A DNA stretch of 24,350 bases from Leclercia sp. UBA7405 (GCA_002469605.1 DKMV01000115.1:1-24350); one strand, 5' to 3'; positions 15,301 to 22,324 are shown, numbered from the stretch's first letter. The notes: generated by a model from the sequence alone, not told the origin. Program-made: numbers and translations.

Positions 15301-16859
15301 GCCCCGGCTTTCAACTGCACGCCGTTTGCCGCGCCGATCTGCCCCTGGCGGTTATCGATTTTGCCCGGCAGGCTCACCGCCAGGTCGCCGCTGCCGCTCT
15401 GGACGATGTTGCCTTTACGGTTGCTGAGGTCGCGGGCGCTCAGGGTTAGCTCGTTTGCTCCCAGAGAACCGCCGTCGTTGTTCAGCATCCTGCCGCTGCG
15501 CAGGGTCAGGGCGTCGGCGCTGACCTTCGCGCTGGCGGTATTAAGGTCTTTGGTGCCGCCGTCCAGCAGGAGACGTTTACCCTGGGTCTGGCTGCCGCTG
15601 ACGTCCACCCCCTGGCCGCGGGCGCTCAAATTGCCCCCCGCCAGGTTTTGCCCGTGGGCGCTAAGCTGGCCGCTGGTGCTGAGTTCCAGATCGCCCGCGT
15701 CGGCGAGCTTGCCGTCGCTTTTCACCCCAGCGGCCAGCACGCTCTCTTTGCTGCCGGTCAGGCTGGCGGCGCTCGCGCGCACGTTGTTAGCGGCGGTAAT
15801 CACCCCGCTGTTGTTGAGTGCACCTGCGGTTTGCAGGCTGGCACTGTCGCCCGCGCGCAGGGTGCCGCTGTTCTCGATGCGCCCGTCGGCGGAGATCGTC
15901 ACGCTGCCCGCCTGGGCGCCGATGGCCCCGGCGTTACGCACCCCGACGCCGCGCTCGGTGCCCACCATGCGGATTTTACCGGCGTACATCCCGCCGAGGC
16001 TGGCTACGTCTACCGCCAGCTGCGGACGGCTGGCCGGATCCTCGCTGCCTTTTTCGATTTTTTCGTGGGCGGCGTCCACCCGGTTGCGCCCGGTGGTAAC
16101 TTTCAGATCGTTCGCCCACAGCCCGGCGTTAACCTTCACCGAGCGGGCAATGATGTCGGTGTAATCCGCCCCCGTGGTGTCCATTCCGGCGCCGTCCACC
16201 ACCACCTCGCCACGCTCGACGTTAAAGCCGGTGAGGTTGCCGTCCTTCATCTGCGCCTGGCCGGTGGTGAGGGTGGCGCGGTTGGCGTTGATAAAGCCGC
16301 AGCCGCTACAGGTGATGCCCGCCGGGTTGGCGATCACCACCTGCGCTTTTTTACCCGCCACTTCAATCATGCCGTTGAGCTTGCTCGGGTCGCGGGAGCT
16401 CACCTCGTTGAGGATCACTTTGGCTTCGCCCCGGGCGAGCCACGGGTTGCCCGCCACCATGCCGCCGAGGTTGGTCTGCACGTTTTTATGCGAGTTATTA
16501 AGGATTGCCCCTTTTTTGTCCACGTCGAACTGGGTGTAGTTGTTCCGCGATACCCCGGCCTTCGACGGCGTCTGGATATTGACCTGCGGCGTGCCGTTGG
16601 CGCTGTTAATCACCGTCGGCTGCTGGTTTTTGGGCGCCCCGGCGTTGGCCACTATCGCGGCCTCTGCGCTGTGTACCACTCCCATCGCCAGCCACAGGCT
16701 GAAGCTTAAAGTGCTTACCTTGCCGACCAGACGGCTATGCGTATGCCCGATACCGGAAGCGCGGGACGAACCGGCGCGGCCGGAGCGGGCGATATCCGCC
16801 ACCACCATCAGCATGCCGCGCGCTTTGTTAAAGACAATTCGGTAGAGGTTCTTATTCAT
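8790..16859 (-). CDS. Two-partner-secretion exoprotein, CdiA/FhaB-type filamentous hemagglutinin
   Basis: 2689 residues. Order: an extended signal peptide (MNKNLYRIVFNKARGMLMVV) with cleavage near AEAA at ~66-70; the TPS secretion domain (~70-330) with NPAGITCSGCGF near residue 180; long FHA-1 repeats (~340-1130) built on 'LNNQxG' units of about 20 residues; a non-repetitive segment (~1140-1560) in the place of the CdiA receptor-binding region; FHA-2 repeats (~1560-2360); a charged pre-toxin-like part (~2360-2500); and a C-terminal domain (~2503-2689) beginning SPGVVDRDG and ending in a hydrophobic stretch. No VENN motif was found. The ATG overlaps the acyltransferase stop (ATGAATAA). It should be exported by the TpsB partner and form a surface filament. 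Adhesin or contact-dependent inhibitor are both possible. Confidence 0.93.
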   Translation of the reverse strand: MNKNLYRIVFNKARGMLMVVADIARSGRAGSSRASGIGHTHSRLVGKVSTLSFSLWLAMGVVHSAEAAIVANAGAPKNQQPTVINSANGTPQVNIQTPSKAGVSRNNYTQFDVDKKGAILNNSHKNVQTNLGGMVAGNPWLARGEAKVILNEVSSRDPSKLNGMIEVAGKKAQVVIANPAGITCSGCGFINANRATLTTGQAQMKDGNLTGFNVERGEVVVDGAGMDTTGADYTDIIARSVKVNAGLWANDLKVTTGRNRVDAAHEKIEKGSEDPASRPQLAVDVASLGGMYAGKIRMVGTERGVGVRNAGAIGAQAGSVTISADGRIENSGTLRAGDSASLQTAGALNNSGVITAANNVRASAASLTGSKESVLAAGVKSDGKLADAGDLELSTSGQLSAHGQNLAGGNLSARGQGVDVSGSQTQGKRLLLDGGTKDLNTASAKVSADALTLRSGRMLNNDGGSLGANELTLSARDLSNRKGNIVQSGSGDLAVSLPGKIDNRQGQIGAANGVQLKAGAVDNSSGKIVATNGVRLQAGAVDNTSGKIVAVAGKAELDADSLDNRQGLISAAAGDGVITAHQEVNNTGGRIEAAKTQRISAANLNNQQGTIVADGATIDLNGGEFANQSGALLSQGALNLESGALNNQGGFLASDGDFNLNASAIDNSGGQIGANQRLSAGFNTLGNSGGALKSVGAMTLNGGLLDNSQGTTFSGASLAFTGDTLNNLGGQLAAAESLSLSTGGINNQSGVLQGDGVNLTTGALDNASGTLNSLGALNLSAEQINNQAGTLAAGGAADIAAADLDNRSGGRVIGEADTALHTASLQNGGGQIQSVGDLLLDGAQGVLDNVSGLIRSGKHLTLTALNLVNQNTLGENQGLEGQSLTLNSANLDNQSGSILATTALTIDNSGVLNNSAGALASGGSLDLSGSALNLVNAGGTLKAGKTLNVRADTLDASGQLLSLGDMDLHSNAGVNNSGGIIANGNLTFTTAGDLTNGGKLMAGSALNVQSANLTNLASGEINAGSTTLTASGTVSNTGLIDGINTRINADTLTNVGSGRIYGDMVGVNSITFNNLAENGTAATLAGREAVNLGVQTLNNQDHALIYSAGSMAIGGVLDDSGAVTGRAGAINNHSSTIESAGDMAIAAGQINNINDHFSTEVVRVSQEDLTEYQHSGSTNRWKAGDEGVKVNGNSADGLRNLSTPEKPGSDNDNFNQYDYTRTIDETRIKESDPAKILAGGNMLLTGDKLFNDKSQVIAGGTLATDQLGSVQNDDVPGERYTTDEGTVTHYYRIRHKGSDEQGRDRTAYTPPTAIQSIALKPGQLVSNGSVEGSNLSITPLVLQGTDVAIGQAAGVQPAPQQSVSPGEPVTPPARQQFEVTPADGAIRIIGPNTTLPDNSLFKVNPSADVPYLVETDPRFTNERQWLGSDYMQDAFTADGDSTLKRLGDGYYEQRLIREQVIGITGQRYLDGYKNDEEQYKALMDRGITFGKAYNLKLGVALTPEQMALLTGDIVWLVNTQVKMPNGSMETVLVPQVYAKVKQGDIDGSGALIAGNNVSMKLNGDLFNSGTIAGRKVLQLDADNIINQTGTIQGADVNLNARTDINNIGGTIVGDSSVLASAGRDINLATTTTSAASVNGENSFARTTIDSVSGIYVQGDNGKLALQSGRDITLTGAQVIASGENGKAQLVAGRDVNLNTVETARADSLVWDADNSLKQSSRENNGSALSGTGGVSVQAGNDINARAARVTSDGALALAAKNNINIEGVLNDDQLDERHKVVGGNGWLSKTTTKTRDTVDRQTVQGSELSAGSVNIAAGNDLTVAGSSVVGTSDVALRAGNDLTLTTMGGRNDESHLKEEKKSGLMSSGGLGFTVGSRKESVDQASQALAGQGSLVGSLQGDTVLMAGNDYRQTGSTVSSPNGSVGIQGKNVTIEAAEDTYASQYKRTVEQKGFTLAVNVPVVSALQSALNSTQNVGKSNDDRINMLAAANAAWDSARAASAMMNTAQGLMADGAQAAAQNVSVSLTYGQSRQSQTDTTDSTSALASKVNAGQKAVVVATGGERSDINIIGSDVSGRQGTTLFADNDINILAAEQQRHDRSNNASSGWNAGVAVSYGQGGASFGVTAGANKGKGYGNGDELSWRNSHVGDMDSQTTLISGGDTTLRGGQLLGKGVDITAQNLNIESLQDTMTYKGEQKSMGGQVTVGYGFAASGNYGQSKVNADYASVQEQSGVFAGADGYNINVKDHTDLVGGLITSSESAELAGKNQFSTGTLSWRDVHNTSEFEGNGFGVGGSMSMNADLGLGDNAAPQSGKTITDQNGNTHLATGAASLDKNITFGIGHDSGSDSSVTRSGISTDNITITRPDGQQQAVEGVKTDITTETAAANSGALANNFDKDEVFKELNLQVNVTRDFKENANRQIGEYLDDKQAAARKNLQDAIKTGDKAKQDAAMEDIYKLQYQRRFLQTLVGVVAGSPDAAITQGTLSLAATKMREETLKNSLISPGVVDRDGNVISNVSGPSDGLYDGVKLGGVRVGLDFICGDNNTRCVNDENNNHALILDDKGRVQYRGDERHKTFDALLEDRKLSAGLYGPTGGFQGGVGMMNSWTYSPGSFLDDLVESYAGTHDLVGGQLPGFYDGEGNTARARSPLADVAANTWTVAAIPVATPFAMSELVSPELLQFIFSTSQ
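15211..15330 (-). repeat. 60-base tandem repeat within FHA-1 region
   Basis: Two adjacent 60-base units (15211-15270 and 15271-15330) are closely similar and encode 20-residue repeats of the form DN(S/T)SGKIVATNGV. This is the clearest recent tandem duplication within the filament repeats. Confidence 0.8.
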
Positions 16860-17400
16860 GGTTCGTTCCTGTAAAAGCTTCCGGCAGGCTCACGGCGAGC
16901 GGATGATTCTGTTGCCACTCACGGGCCTGTTGGCGGCTGACGCGGTTGCCGTGAAAGAGCATCACGCGCTTGCCGCGCTCGGCGCCCCGGTGATAGAGCG
17001 CGCGGCAGACGTGGTCGGGAAAGAAGTCCCGGCGCATCAGGGCATACATTTCTGCGGTGTGGCCGAAGGGGGCGATCCAGTCGCAGAACCAGACCCGATC
17101 CCCGCTGTCCCAGTCCTCTTCCCGCATCTCAATCGACGGGCGGGTGAGGTAGCGCCCTTCCGCCTCTTCGTTCAGCCAGGCCCAGCTGAGGAAAAAGACC
17201 GGGCGATCGTCTTTGGCAATCAGCACGTACTGACGCCGCTTAATGATGGGCAGCAGCAGGGTCGGCAGGGCGTGCAGGGGCGCGTCCCGGTGCAGGGGGG
17301 AGTGCATCCACAGCCAGACGCTGGCGCCCAGCACCTCGGCTTCGCTCTCTTCGCCACCGAGCAGCAGCGGGGCTTTGATCTCCAGGTTGCCAACGCGCAT
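16852..17400 (-). CDS. HlyC-type toxin-activating lysine acyltransferase
   Basis: 182 residues, close to HlyC (170). The match to HlyC is clear: LGASVWLWMHSPLHR carries the catalytic His (His37 here, His23 in HlyC), and WFCDWIAPFGH carries the Asp (Asp107 here, Asp92 in HlyC). The SWAWLNEEAE and YLxxxxS(I)xxxDWxSGDR segments also correspond. HlyC-type enzymes transfer a fatty acyl chain from acyl-ACP to internal lysines of RTX toxins in the cytoplasm. Here no RTX gene is present. The start overlaps the TpsB stop (TAATG) and the stop overlaps the exoprotein start (ATGAATAA), so the exoprotein is the obvious target. CDI loci with an acyltransferase (CdiC) between cdiB and cdiA have been described; acylation of this exoprotein is inferred. 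Confidence 0.92.
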   Translation of the reverse strand: MRVGNLEIKAPLLLGGEESEAEVLGASVWLWMHSPLHRDAPLHALPTLLLPIIKRRQYVLIAKDDRPVFFLSWAWLNEEAEGRYLTRPSIEMREEDWDSGDRVWFCDWIAPFGHTAEMYALMRRDFFPDHVCRALYHRGAERGKRVMLFHGNRVSRQQAREWQQNHPLAVSLPEAFTGTNHE

Positions 17401-19079
17401 TACCAGCTCCAGTTCAGGTTAAAGCCGAGGGTCAGGTTGCTGGTCTCGAAGCCGTCCGGCTTTGAGAACGGCGTGCCGGCAAAGAGGTCGTAGCCGGTGT
17501 TAAAGGCGTTACCGCGCAGACCCACTACGCCGCCGGCCAGGTGTTTGCCAACGGGCAGATCTGCGCTGTAGCCGCCCACTTCGCCGTAGTCGGCGCCGAG
17601 GTAGAGCTCCTGATTCGGCAGCGGCGTGCGCCAGGCCAGATCGTTTCGCACATACCAGCCGTGGCTGGCGCTCAGGGTGCGCTCGCCGTCAAAGCCGCGC
17701 ACCGTCCAGCGGTTGCCGATGGCGAACTGCTCCTGCGGGGTCAGCGGCGTATTGCTGATCTGGCGCAGGTACTGCACGTTGTAGCGGAAGTTTTGCGTGC
17801 CGATGGCAAAAGGGAGATCGAGCTGGGCGTTCAGCTGGGTGATTTTGCCAAGGGCGGTGGCCTCACCCCAGTACTCCTCCGGCGCGGGCTGGGCGCCGAA
17901 CCAGCGGGTGCCGCGCTGATAGCTGACGCCCGCATCCAGCGTCGCCTGGCCGATATAGTGGCGATGCTCAAGCCCCACCCGCCAGCCGGCGGTCTGGCGG
18001 TGCTGAACGCCTACTTCGGTATCGTCGATATAGTTGCGGGTCTCCCGCGCCAGCACGTCATAGGTAAAGGTGGTTTTTTGCGAGCCGCTGCGGTGCAGCA
18101 CGCGGCTGAGCTGTACGTCGAGGTTTTTACTTTTGCCGCTATAGCGGTAATCGCCGTTCTCGCCGGCGACGGTCTGGTGATAGTCGTAATCGCTGCCGGT
18201 CACCCCCAGCATCCAGTAGCCAAAGGGCACCGAGTAGTGGGCGGTGTAGTTTTTGCTGCCTTTGCCGCTCTTGTCGTTGAGATCGTGGCTGGCATAGATA
18301 TAGAAGAGGTCGCTCAGCGAAAAGGGGTTATCCAGCGACAGGGTTACGCCGCCCTGATAGCGGCCGGTGGTTTCGGTACCGGCGTCGTCCAGCGACAGGC
18401 CAATACGCCACATCTTGCTCTGCTTACGGGTTATCACTACGTCACTCTCGCCCGGCTTTTCGCCCGGCAGCAGCTCCATGCTGGCCTCCACCGTGGGCAG
18501 ACGCTGCAGGTTTTCCAGCCCCTGCTCAATATCGCGCAGATCCAGCAAATTGCCCTCGTGCGCCGGGAAGGCGCTGTAGAGCTGGATATAGTCGTCGCTC
18601 TCTGGGGTCAGCTTCACGTGGCGGATATAGCCCGGCACGATGGTCAACTTCAGGGTGCCGCTTTTCAGATCCTGCGACGGGGCCAGCACGCGGGTGGTGA
18701 TCCAGCCATGATCGACAATGCGGTTCTGCATCGTGCTCATCAGCAGGTTGATACCTTTACCGCCCAGGCAGCGCCCCTGTGCCTGGTCGGCAATACGCTG
18801 CAGCGGCAGCCAGTGGGGGAGAGCCTCCTGGCCGCTTAGTTCTACCCGGTTAATAGGGAAGCAGGGGGTTTCTGTCGGGAAGTCTATTTTGCCAAAACCT
18901 GACGACGGCTCTGAAAGGCGCACATCCGGCACCGGCGGGGTTAACTGCTGCTCCACGGCCCGCTGACGCTGTTGTTGAATAATAAACTGGTTATCAGGTT
19001 CCGCCGCGCGGGCAGAAAGCGTCAGGGACAGGCCGGCGGCCGTCGCTATTATCAGGGCGTTATTATGTCGGGCTGTCAT
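17400..19079 (-). CDS. ShlB/FhaC/HecB-family outer-membrane transporter (TpsB/CdiB)
   Basis: 559 residues from the ATG at 19079. A TTG at 19115 would add 12 residues, but the ATG gives a better signal peptide ([20 protein letters not shown], cleavage near ARA-AE). The N-terminal helix region ([15 protein letters not shown]) and two POTRA domains (~70-220, starting [11 protein letters not shown]) precede a 16-strand barrel. [10 protein letters not shown] near residue 460 is the conserved loop-6 VRGY-type motif, and the last residues [11 protein letters not shown] form the terminal strand. It exports the exoprotein encoded two genes downstream across the outer membrane. First gene of the B-C-A operon, joined by TAATG to the acyltransferase. 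A promoter is expected in 19080-19290, but no strong -35/-10 pair stood out. Confidence 0.93.
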   Translation of the reverse strand: MTARHNNALIIATAAGLSLTLSARAAEPDNQFIIQQQRQRAVEQQLTPPVPDVRLSEPSSGFGKIDFPTETPCFPINRVELSGQEALPHWLPLQRIADQAQGRCLGGKGINLLMSTMQNRIVDHGWITTRVLAPSQDLKSGTLKLTIVPGYIRHVKLTPESDDYIQLYSAFPAHEGNLLDLRDIEQGLENLQRLPTVEASMELLPGEKPGESDVVITRKQSKMWRIGLSLDDAGTETTGRYQGGVTLSLDNPFSLSDLFYIYASHDLNDKSGKGSKNYTAHYSVPFGYWMLGVTGSDYDYHQTVAGENGDYRYSGKSKNLDVQLSRVLHRSGSQKTTFTYDVLARETRNYIDDTEVGVQHRQTAGWRVGLEHRHYIGQATLDAGVSYQRGTRWFGAQPAPEEYWGEATALGKITQLNAQLDLPFAIGTQNFRYNVQYLRQISNTPLTPQEQFAIGNRWTVRGFDGERTLSASHGWYVRNDLAWRTPLPNQELYLGADYGEVGGYSADLPVGKHLAGGVVGLRGNAFNTGYDLFAGTPFSKPDGFETSNLTLGFNLNWSW

Positions 19080-19290
19080 GAAAGCGTCCGGGCTGTGTAA
19101 GCAAAAAGGAGACAATGTGAATTAGTGTAAAATTGTTTAAGTATTGGCGGGGTATTAAAAGGGGGATTAATCCTAAAGCCCGGCATATAGCGGGTAGGGA
19201 TATCCTTAAATCTGGTAGGTTAGAGCAGGGAAGGGGGTTCCACGCGGATAAAGTCAGCCACCCGCGCGAAACTTAAGTTAAATTTAACGA

Positions 19291-19683
19291 TTATTTCTGC
19301 AGACGATCGACGCGTACAACCGGAGGCGTCATTTTTTTATCCAGGCTGCCGCTGATGCTAATCAGGTTATCGGGATGAACTTCGCGACCATCAAATACGG
19401 CTTGCGGAATAATAGTATCGATAGTCCCGGTTTTATCGCGGAATTTAAATTTATCGTTACCGCCGCCGTCAATTAAATTCCCTCGTAAGGAAATACTGGC
19501 CCCATCGTGCATCTCTTTTGCCTGCTCAACGGTCATAGAGCGAGCCTCTTCCGCACCGCGATATCCCTCATCCAGCGAGTGCGGCGGCGGGGGAGCAGCA
19601 TCTTTTTTCAGTCCACCATTATCGTCGGCATAGGCCGCGGGGATTAAAAGGCAACACAATAAGGGCGCGACGGATATTTTCAT
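19291..19683 (-). CDS. ydeI: YdeI-type BOF (OB-fold) periplasmic stress protein
   Basis: 130 residues, same length as E. coli YdeI. A signal peptide ([19 protein letters not shown]) directs it to the periplasm. The BOF domain spans ~50-128 with [22 protein letters not shown] and ISGSLDKK, matching the YgiW/YdeI family. These proteins support tolerance to oxidative stress, metals and antimicrobial peptides; the molecular action is unclear. The start has CAAGGAG. A candidate RcsB box lies 65-78 bases upstream, in keeping with reported Rcs activation of Salmonella ydeI. It is divergent from the four-gene operon at 19827, and ydeJ lies two genes further on, as the ydeI/ydeJ pair does in E. coli without the extra genes. 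Confidence 0.92.
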   Translation of the reverse strand: MKISVAPLLCCLLIPAAYADDNGGLKKDAAPPPPHSLDEGYRGAEEARSMTVEQAKEMHDGASISLRGNLIDGGGNDKFKFRDKTGTIDTIIPQAVFDGREVHPDNLISISGSLDKKMTPPVVRVDRLQK

Positions 19684-19747
19684 ACTGACTCCTTGGTTAA
19701 TACTGACTTGACAGTTTAAGCCTGGTTGCTATTTTTTATTTTGCAAA

Positions 19748-19761
19748 CAGGAACAGTCTTA
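19748..19761 (-). promoter_or_regulatory. Candidate RcsB box between ydeI and the divergent operon
   Basis: On the - strand TAAGACTGTTCCTG matches 11 of 14 positions of the RcsAB/RcsB consensus TAAGAATATTCCTA. It lies 65 bases before the ydeI ATG and 66 bases before the 19827 ATG, so it could control both directions. The surrounding 143 bases are very AT-rich. Found by eye. Confidence 0.5.
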
Positions 19762-19826
19762 ATCAAATTTATCTATAAAAATCATCTGGCTGCATAATTT
19801 TAATAAACGGAACGGTAAGGTGATAT

Positions 19827-20339
19827 ATGGCAAAACTGGAAGAAAGTTCGCAGCCGCTGCCCGGTGTAAAGCAGAGCCGCTTTGCTTTGCAATTTGAGGA
19901 TTTTTGTCATCGTTTCGGTTTTGGCCTGCTGCTGATTATTATTGCCGCTGCGCTTGCCGGTCTTTTTTCCGGCGGTTATTTTAGTGAAACCTCTCTTTCT
20001 AACGCGACAAATAGCCTGAAAGTGGATTACCAGCGTTTTGGGCGCCTGCAAAATCAAATCCAGCTGAAAATAACCTCGCACCGGCCTGATGCCGGTCGCT
20101 ATCTCCTGCGTATTGGCCATGATTATACCGCCCGATTTGAAACGGAAAATATCTGGCCGCAGCCCGATGAAATGTACAGCGAGGGGGCAGATCTTTTGCT
20201 GGTATATAACAAGGTTAAATCCCAGGGGGATTTTTCGGTCTGGTTATATACCAGCCCGGATCGGCCCGGAAAAGCCGTTACCTCTGTTACCGTAAATAAT
20301 GAGCCAGCGGTTTCGTTCTGGCAGTTTATCTATCCTTAA
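19827..20339 (+). CDS. Hypothetical protein with one membrane segment
   Basis: 170 residues, not recognised. The ATG follows TAAGGTGATAT. Residues ~1-28 are polar and probably cytoplasmic; a hydrophobic helix spans ~31-50 (GFGLLLIIIAAALAGLFSGG); the remaining ~120 residues form a beta-rich, probably periplasmic domain with little cysteine or charge clustering. Nine bases separate its stop from the DUF421 gene, so the two are likely co-translated. GC content is visibly lower than in ydeJ and the SDR downstream. It probably acts with the DUF421 protein at the inner membrane, perhaps in envelope stress given the ydeI context; this is inference only. Confidence 0.85.
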   Translation: MAKLEESSQPLPGVKQSRFALQFEDFCHRFGFGLLLIIIAAALAGLFSGGYFSETSLSNATNSLKVDYQRFGRLQNQIQLKITSHRPDAGRYLLRIGHDYTARFETENIWPQPDEMYSEGADLLLVYNKVKSQGDFSVWLYTSPDRPGKAVTSVTVNNEPAVSFWQFIYP

Positions 20340-20348
20340 GGGGCTGTT

Positions 20349-20801
20349 ATGGAGATGATCCTCAGGGCCGCAGCCATTTATTTGATCCTGCTGGTGGTCT
20401 TTAAAATTGCCGGGCGGCGCGCGCTGCTACAAATGACCAGCTTTGACCTGATCCTGCTTTTAATAATTAGTGAAGCAACCCAGCAGGCGCTGCTGGGGAG
20501 TGATTTTTCGGTGACCGGGGCGATGCTCACTATTATTACGCTGGTAGCGATAGACATGCTTTTTGGCGTAATAAAAAAATATATCTCAGGCGCGGAATCG
20601 CTGCTGGATGGTTCGCCGGTTATTCTGGTGGTACATGGCGAGTTACAACAGGACAAATTAAAAAAGGTCGATGTGTCCGGTGACGATATTCTGGTTTCCG
20701 CCAGGCAGAATCACGGCATTGTCGATCTGAAAGAGATTAAATACGCCATTCTTGAACGCAATGGCCATATTTCTATTATTCCCGAAGAGAGTTCATCATG
20801 A
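20349..20801 (+). CDS. Short DUF421 (YetF-type) membrane protein
   Basis: 150 residues. Membrane helices lie at ~4-20, ~29-45 and ~52-72, followed by a small soluble domain (~80-145) with LLDGSPVILVVHGELQ, the DUF421 hallmark, and ISARQN/GIVDLKEIKYAILERNGHISII. YetF and E. coli YcaP are longer (~230), but the C-terminal part is missing here, so this belongs to a short form. Role in the inner membrane is unknown; relatives have been linked to spore germination and envelope function. The stop overlaps the ydeJ start by ATGA, so translation is coupled. Confidence 0.88.
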   Translation: MEMILRAAAIYLILLVVFKIAGRRALLQMTSFDLILLLIISEATQQALLGSDFSVTGAMLTIITLVAIDMLFGVIKKYISGAESLLDGSPVILVVHGELQQDKLKKVDVSGDDILVSARQNHGIVDLKEIKYAILERNGHISIIPEESSS

Positions 20802-21322
20802 CAGCCAATATCTGGAATGAAGCAAAAACGACGAAAGAGCTAACCCGCCAGGTGGCGGAAGTATTGCCCGAGCTGGGGTGGTATTTAACCACCGCCGAAT
20901 CCTGCACCGGCGGCAATCTGGCCTCGGCGCTCTGTGCCGAATCGGATACCGCCGACTTTTTTGAAACCGGGATCGTGACCTTCAGCGATGACGCGAAACA
21001 CAACGTGCTGGGGGTGAATAAAGCCACCCTGGAGAAGTACACCGCCGTTAGCGAACAGACGGTAAAAGAGATGGCGCTGGGAGCGCTGGCTCTGGCGAAG
21101 GCGGACCTCAGCATCGCCATTAGCGGTTACGCCGGGCCGGACGGGGGTGAAGATGGCACCCCGGCAGGCACCGTCTGGTTTGCCTGGGGATTTCGCGGTG
21201 AGGCCACCGCCGCCGTGCAGCACTTCACCGGCGAATGTCAGGATGTGATTGAGAAAGCGGTTCGCTATGCGCTTGCGGAAATGTTGCGGCAGATCCCCCA
21301 CTGGAAAAAGAGACTGCACTAA
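20798..21322 (+). CDS. ydeJ: CinA-family nicotinamide-nucleotide amidase-like protein (YdeJ)
   Basis: 174 residues, a stand-alone CinA C-terminal domain, close to E. coli YdeJ. TAESCTGG (32-39) contains the catalytic serine (Ser36 region), and GYAGPDGGEDGTPAGTVW is the second signature of the family. The PncC branch hydrolyses nicotinamide mononucleotide to nicotinic acid mononucleotide and ammonia in pyridine nucleotide recycling; for the YdeJ branch activity is not certain, since not all members are active. Cytoplasmic. The ATG overlaps the DUF421 stop. In E. coli ydeJ is the divergent neighbour of ydeI; here two genes lie between them. Confidence 0.92.
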   Translation: MTANIWNEAKTTKELTRQVAEVLPELGWYLTTAESCTGGNLASALCAESDTADFFETGIVTFSDDAKHNVLGVNKATLEKYTAVSEQTVKEMALGALALAKADLSIAISGYAGPDGGEDGTPAGTVWFAWGFRGEATAAVQHFTGECQDVIEKAVRYALAEMLRQIPHWKKRLH

Positions 21323-21328
21323 GGAGAG
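21321..21328 (+). promoter_or_regulatory. Ribosome binding site fixing the SDR start
   Basis: AAGGAGAG directly after the ydeJ stop is four bases from the ATG at 21333. The upstream ATG at 21249 in the same frame lies inside ydeJ and would add 28 residues ahead of the NAD(P)-binding motif. Confidence 0.75.
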
Positions 21329-21332
21329 CATT

Positions 21333-22322
21333 ATGGGCGTTGTGGTTATCACAGGTGCGACGGCAGGGGTAGGGAAGGCAACGGCGCTGCGTTTTGCCGA
21401 AGCAGGCTACGATGTGGGGATTATCGCCCGCGATGACCCAAGTCTGGAGGTCGCCCGAAACGAGATATCGCAGTCAGGGGTGAAGTGTCATGCGGTCAAC
21501 GCCGACGTGACGGACGGCAGCGCCATTATGGCCGCGGCGCAAGAGATAGAGCAGCAGCTCGGTCCCATTGATGTCTGGGTCAATAACGCCATGTGCGCGG
21601 TGCTGGCGCCGTTTCGCACCATGCACGACGACGAGTTCCGCCGGGTAACGGATGTGACCTATCTCGGCTATGTCAACGGCACCCGGGCGGCGCTGGCGAT
21701 GATGACCCCACGCGACAGGGGGATGATTATCCAGGTGGGATCTGCGCTGGCCTACCGCTCCATCCCGCTTCAGTCGGCCTACTGCGGCGCCAAGGCGGCG
21801 ATCCGCGGCTTCACTGACGCCGTGCGCACCGAGCTTATCCACGAGAAGATCAATATTCAACTGACCATGGTACAGCTGCCGGGACTGAACACCCCGCAGT
21901 TTGACTGGGCACGCAACAAATTTGCCTTCAGCATGCGCCCGGTGCCGCCGGTCTACGAGCCGGAGGTGGCCGCCCAGGCCATTGTCAACGTGGTGAGCCG
22001 CCCGGTACGCGAGCTCTGGGTAGGGCGCAGCACCATGCAGGCGATTATCGGCCAGTTTCTCTTTCCCGGTCTGCTCGACCGTCTGATGGTGAAAAAGGCG
22101 TGGGAAGGGCAGATGACCAGCGGGCTGAATGCCCCCGCGCGGCAGGATAATCTCGCGGGCCCGGTTCGCGGTATGCACCAGGTGCACGGCCGCTTCTCCG
22201 CAGAGGCGAAAAGCCGCGCTACGGCTATCACCTCCGGCGTGCCGGGCAAGGTGCTGGTGGGCACCGTTGCCGTGGCCGCCGGGCTGCTGCTGGCCCGGCT
22301 CTGCACTCCGCGTAAAAAGTAG
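21333..22322 (+). CDS. SDR-family oxidoreductase with C-terminal membrane anchor
   Basis: 329 residues from the ATG at 21333. Classical SDR signatures are present: TGATAGVG (7-14) for NAD(P) binding, NNA (84-86), catalytic Ser137 (VGSALAY) and Tyr150-x3-Lys154 (YCGAK). Residues ~190-300 extend beyond the core, and a hydrophobic segment near the C-terminus (VLVGTVAVAAGLLLARL) suggests membrane association. It is an NAD(P)H-dependent oxidoreductase of unknown substrate, probably acting at the inner membrane. Last gene of the operon starting at 19827, ten bases after ydeJ. It ends just before a terminator hairpin shared with the convergent cytochrome bd operon. Confidence 0.92.
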   Translation: MGVVVITGATAGVGKATALRFAEAGYDVGIIARDDPSLEVARNEISQSGVKCHAVNADVTDGSAIMAAAQEIEQQLGPIDVWVNNAMCAVLAPFRTMHDDEFRRVTDVTYLGYVNGTRAALAMMTPRDRGMIIQVGSALAYRSIPLQSAYCGAKAAIRGFTDAVRTELIHEKINIQLTMVQLPGLNTPQFDWARNKFAFSMRPVPPVYEPEVAAQAIVNVVSRPVRELWVGRSTMQAIIGQFLFPGLLDRLMVKKAWEGQMTSGLNAPARQDNLAGPVRGMHQVHGRFSAEAKSRATAITSGVPGKVLVGTVAVAAGLLLARLCTPRKK

Positions 22323-22324
22323 TA

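Noticed and set aside
14000..15700. Regular repeats resembling a CRISPR array
   Set aside because: The repeats are in-frame FHA coding units, diverged and without constant repeat/spacer lengths.
9135..16709. Several long + strand open frames (up to 533 codons) opposite the exoprotein gene
   Set aside because: They mirror the repetitive GC-rich exoprotein codons on the other strand, have no ribosome sites or recognisable domains, and overlap one another in different frames.
17541..18839. 432-codon + strand frame opposite the TpsB gene
   Set aside because: Antisense to a clear barrel transporter; no start signal or domain.
19080..19115. TTG start at 19115 for the TpsB gene
   Set aside because: It would put 12 extra residues before a good signal peptide; the ATG at 19079 is preferred.
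19116..19290. A clear sigma-70 promoter for the secretion operon
   Set aside because: A TACACT-like -10 can be drawn on the - strand, but no -35 at suitable spacing supports it.
21249..21332. Upstream ATG for the membrane-anchored SDR
   Set aside because: It lies inside ydeJ and would add 28 residues before the nucleotide-binding strand, while a strong ribosome site precedes 21333.
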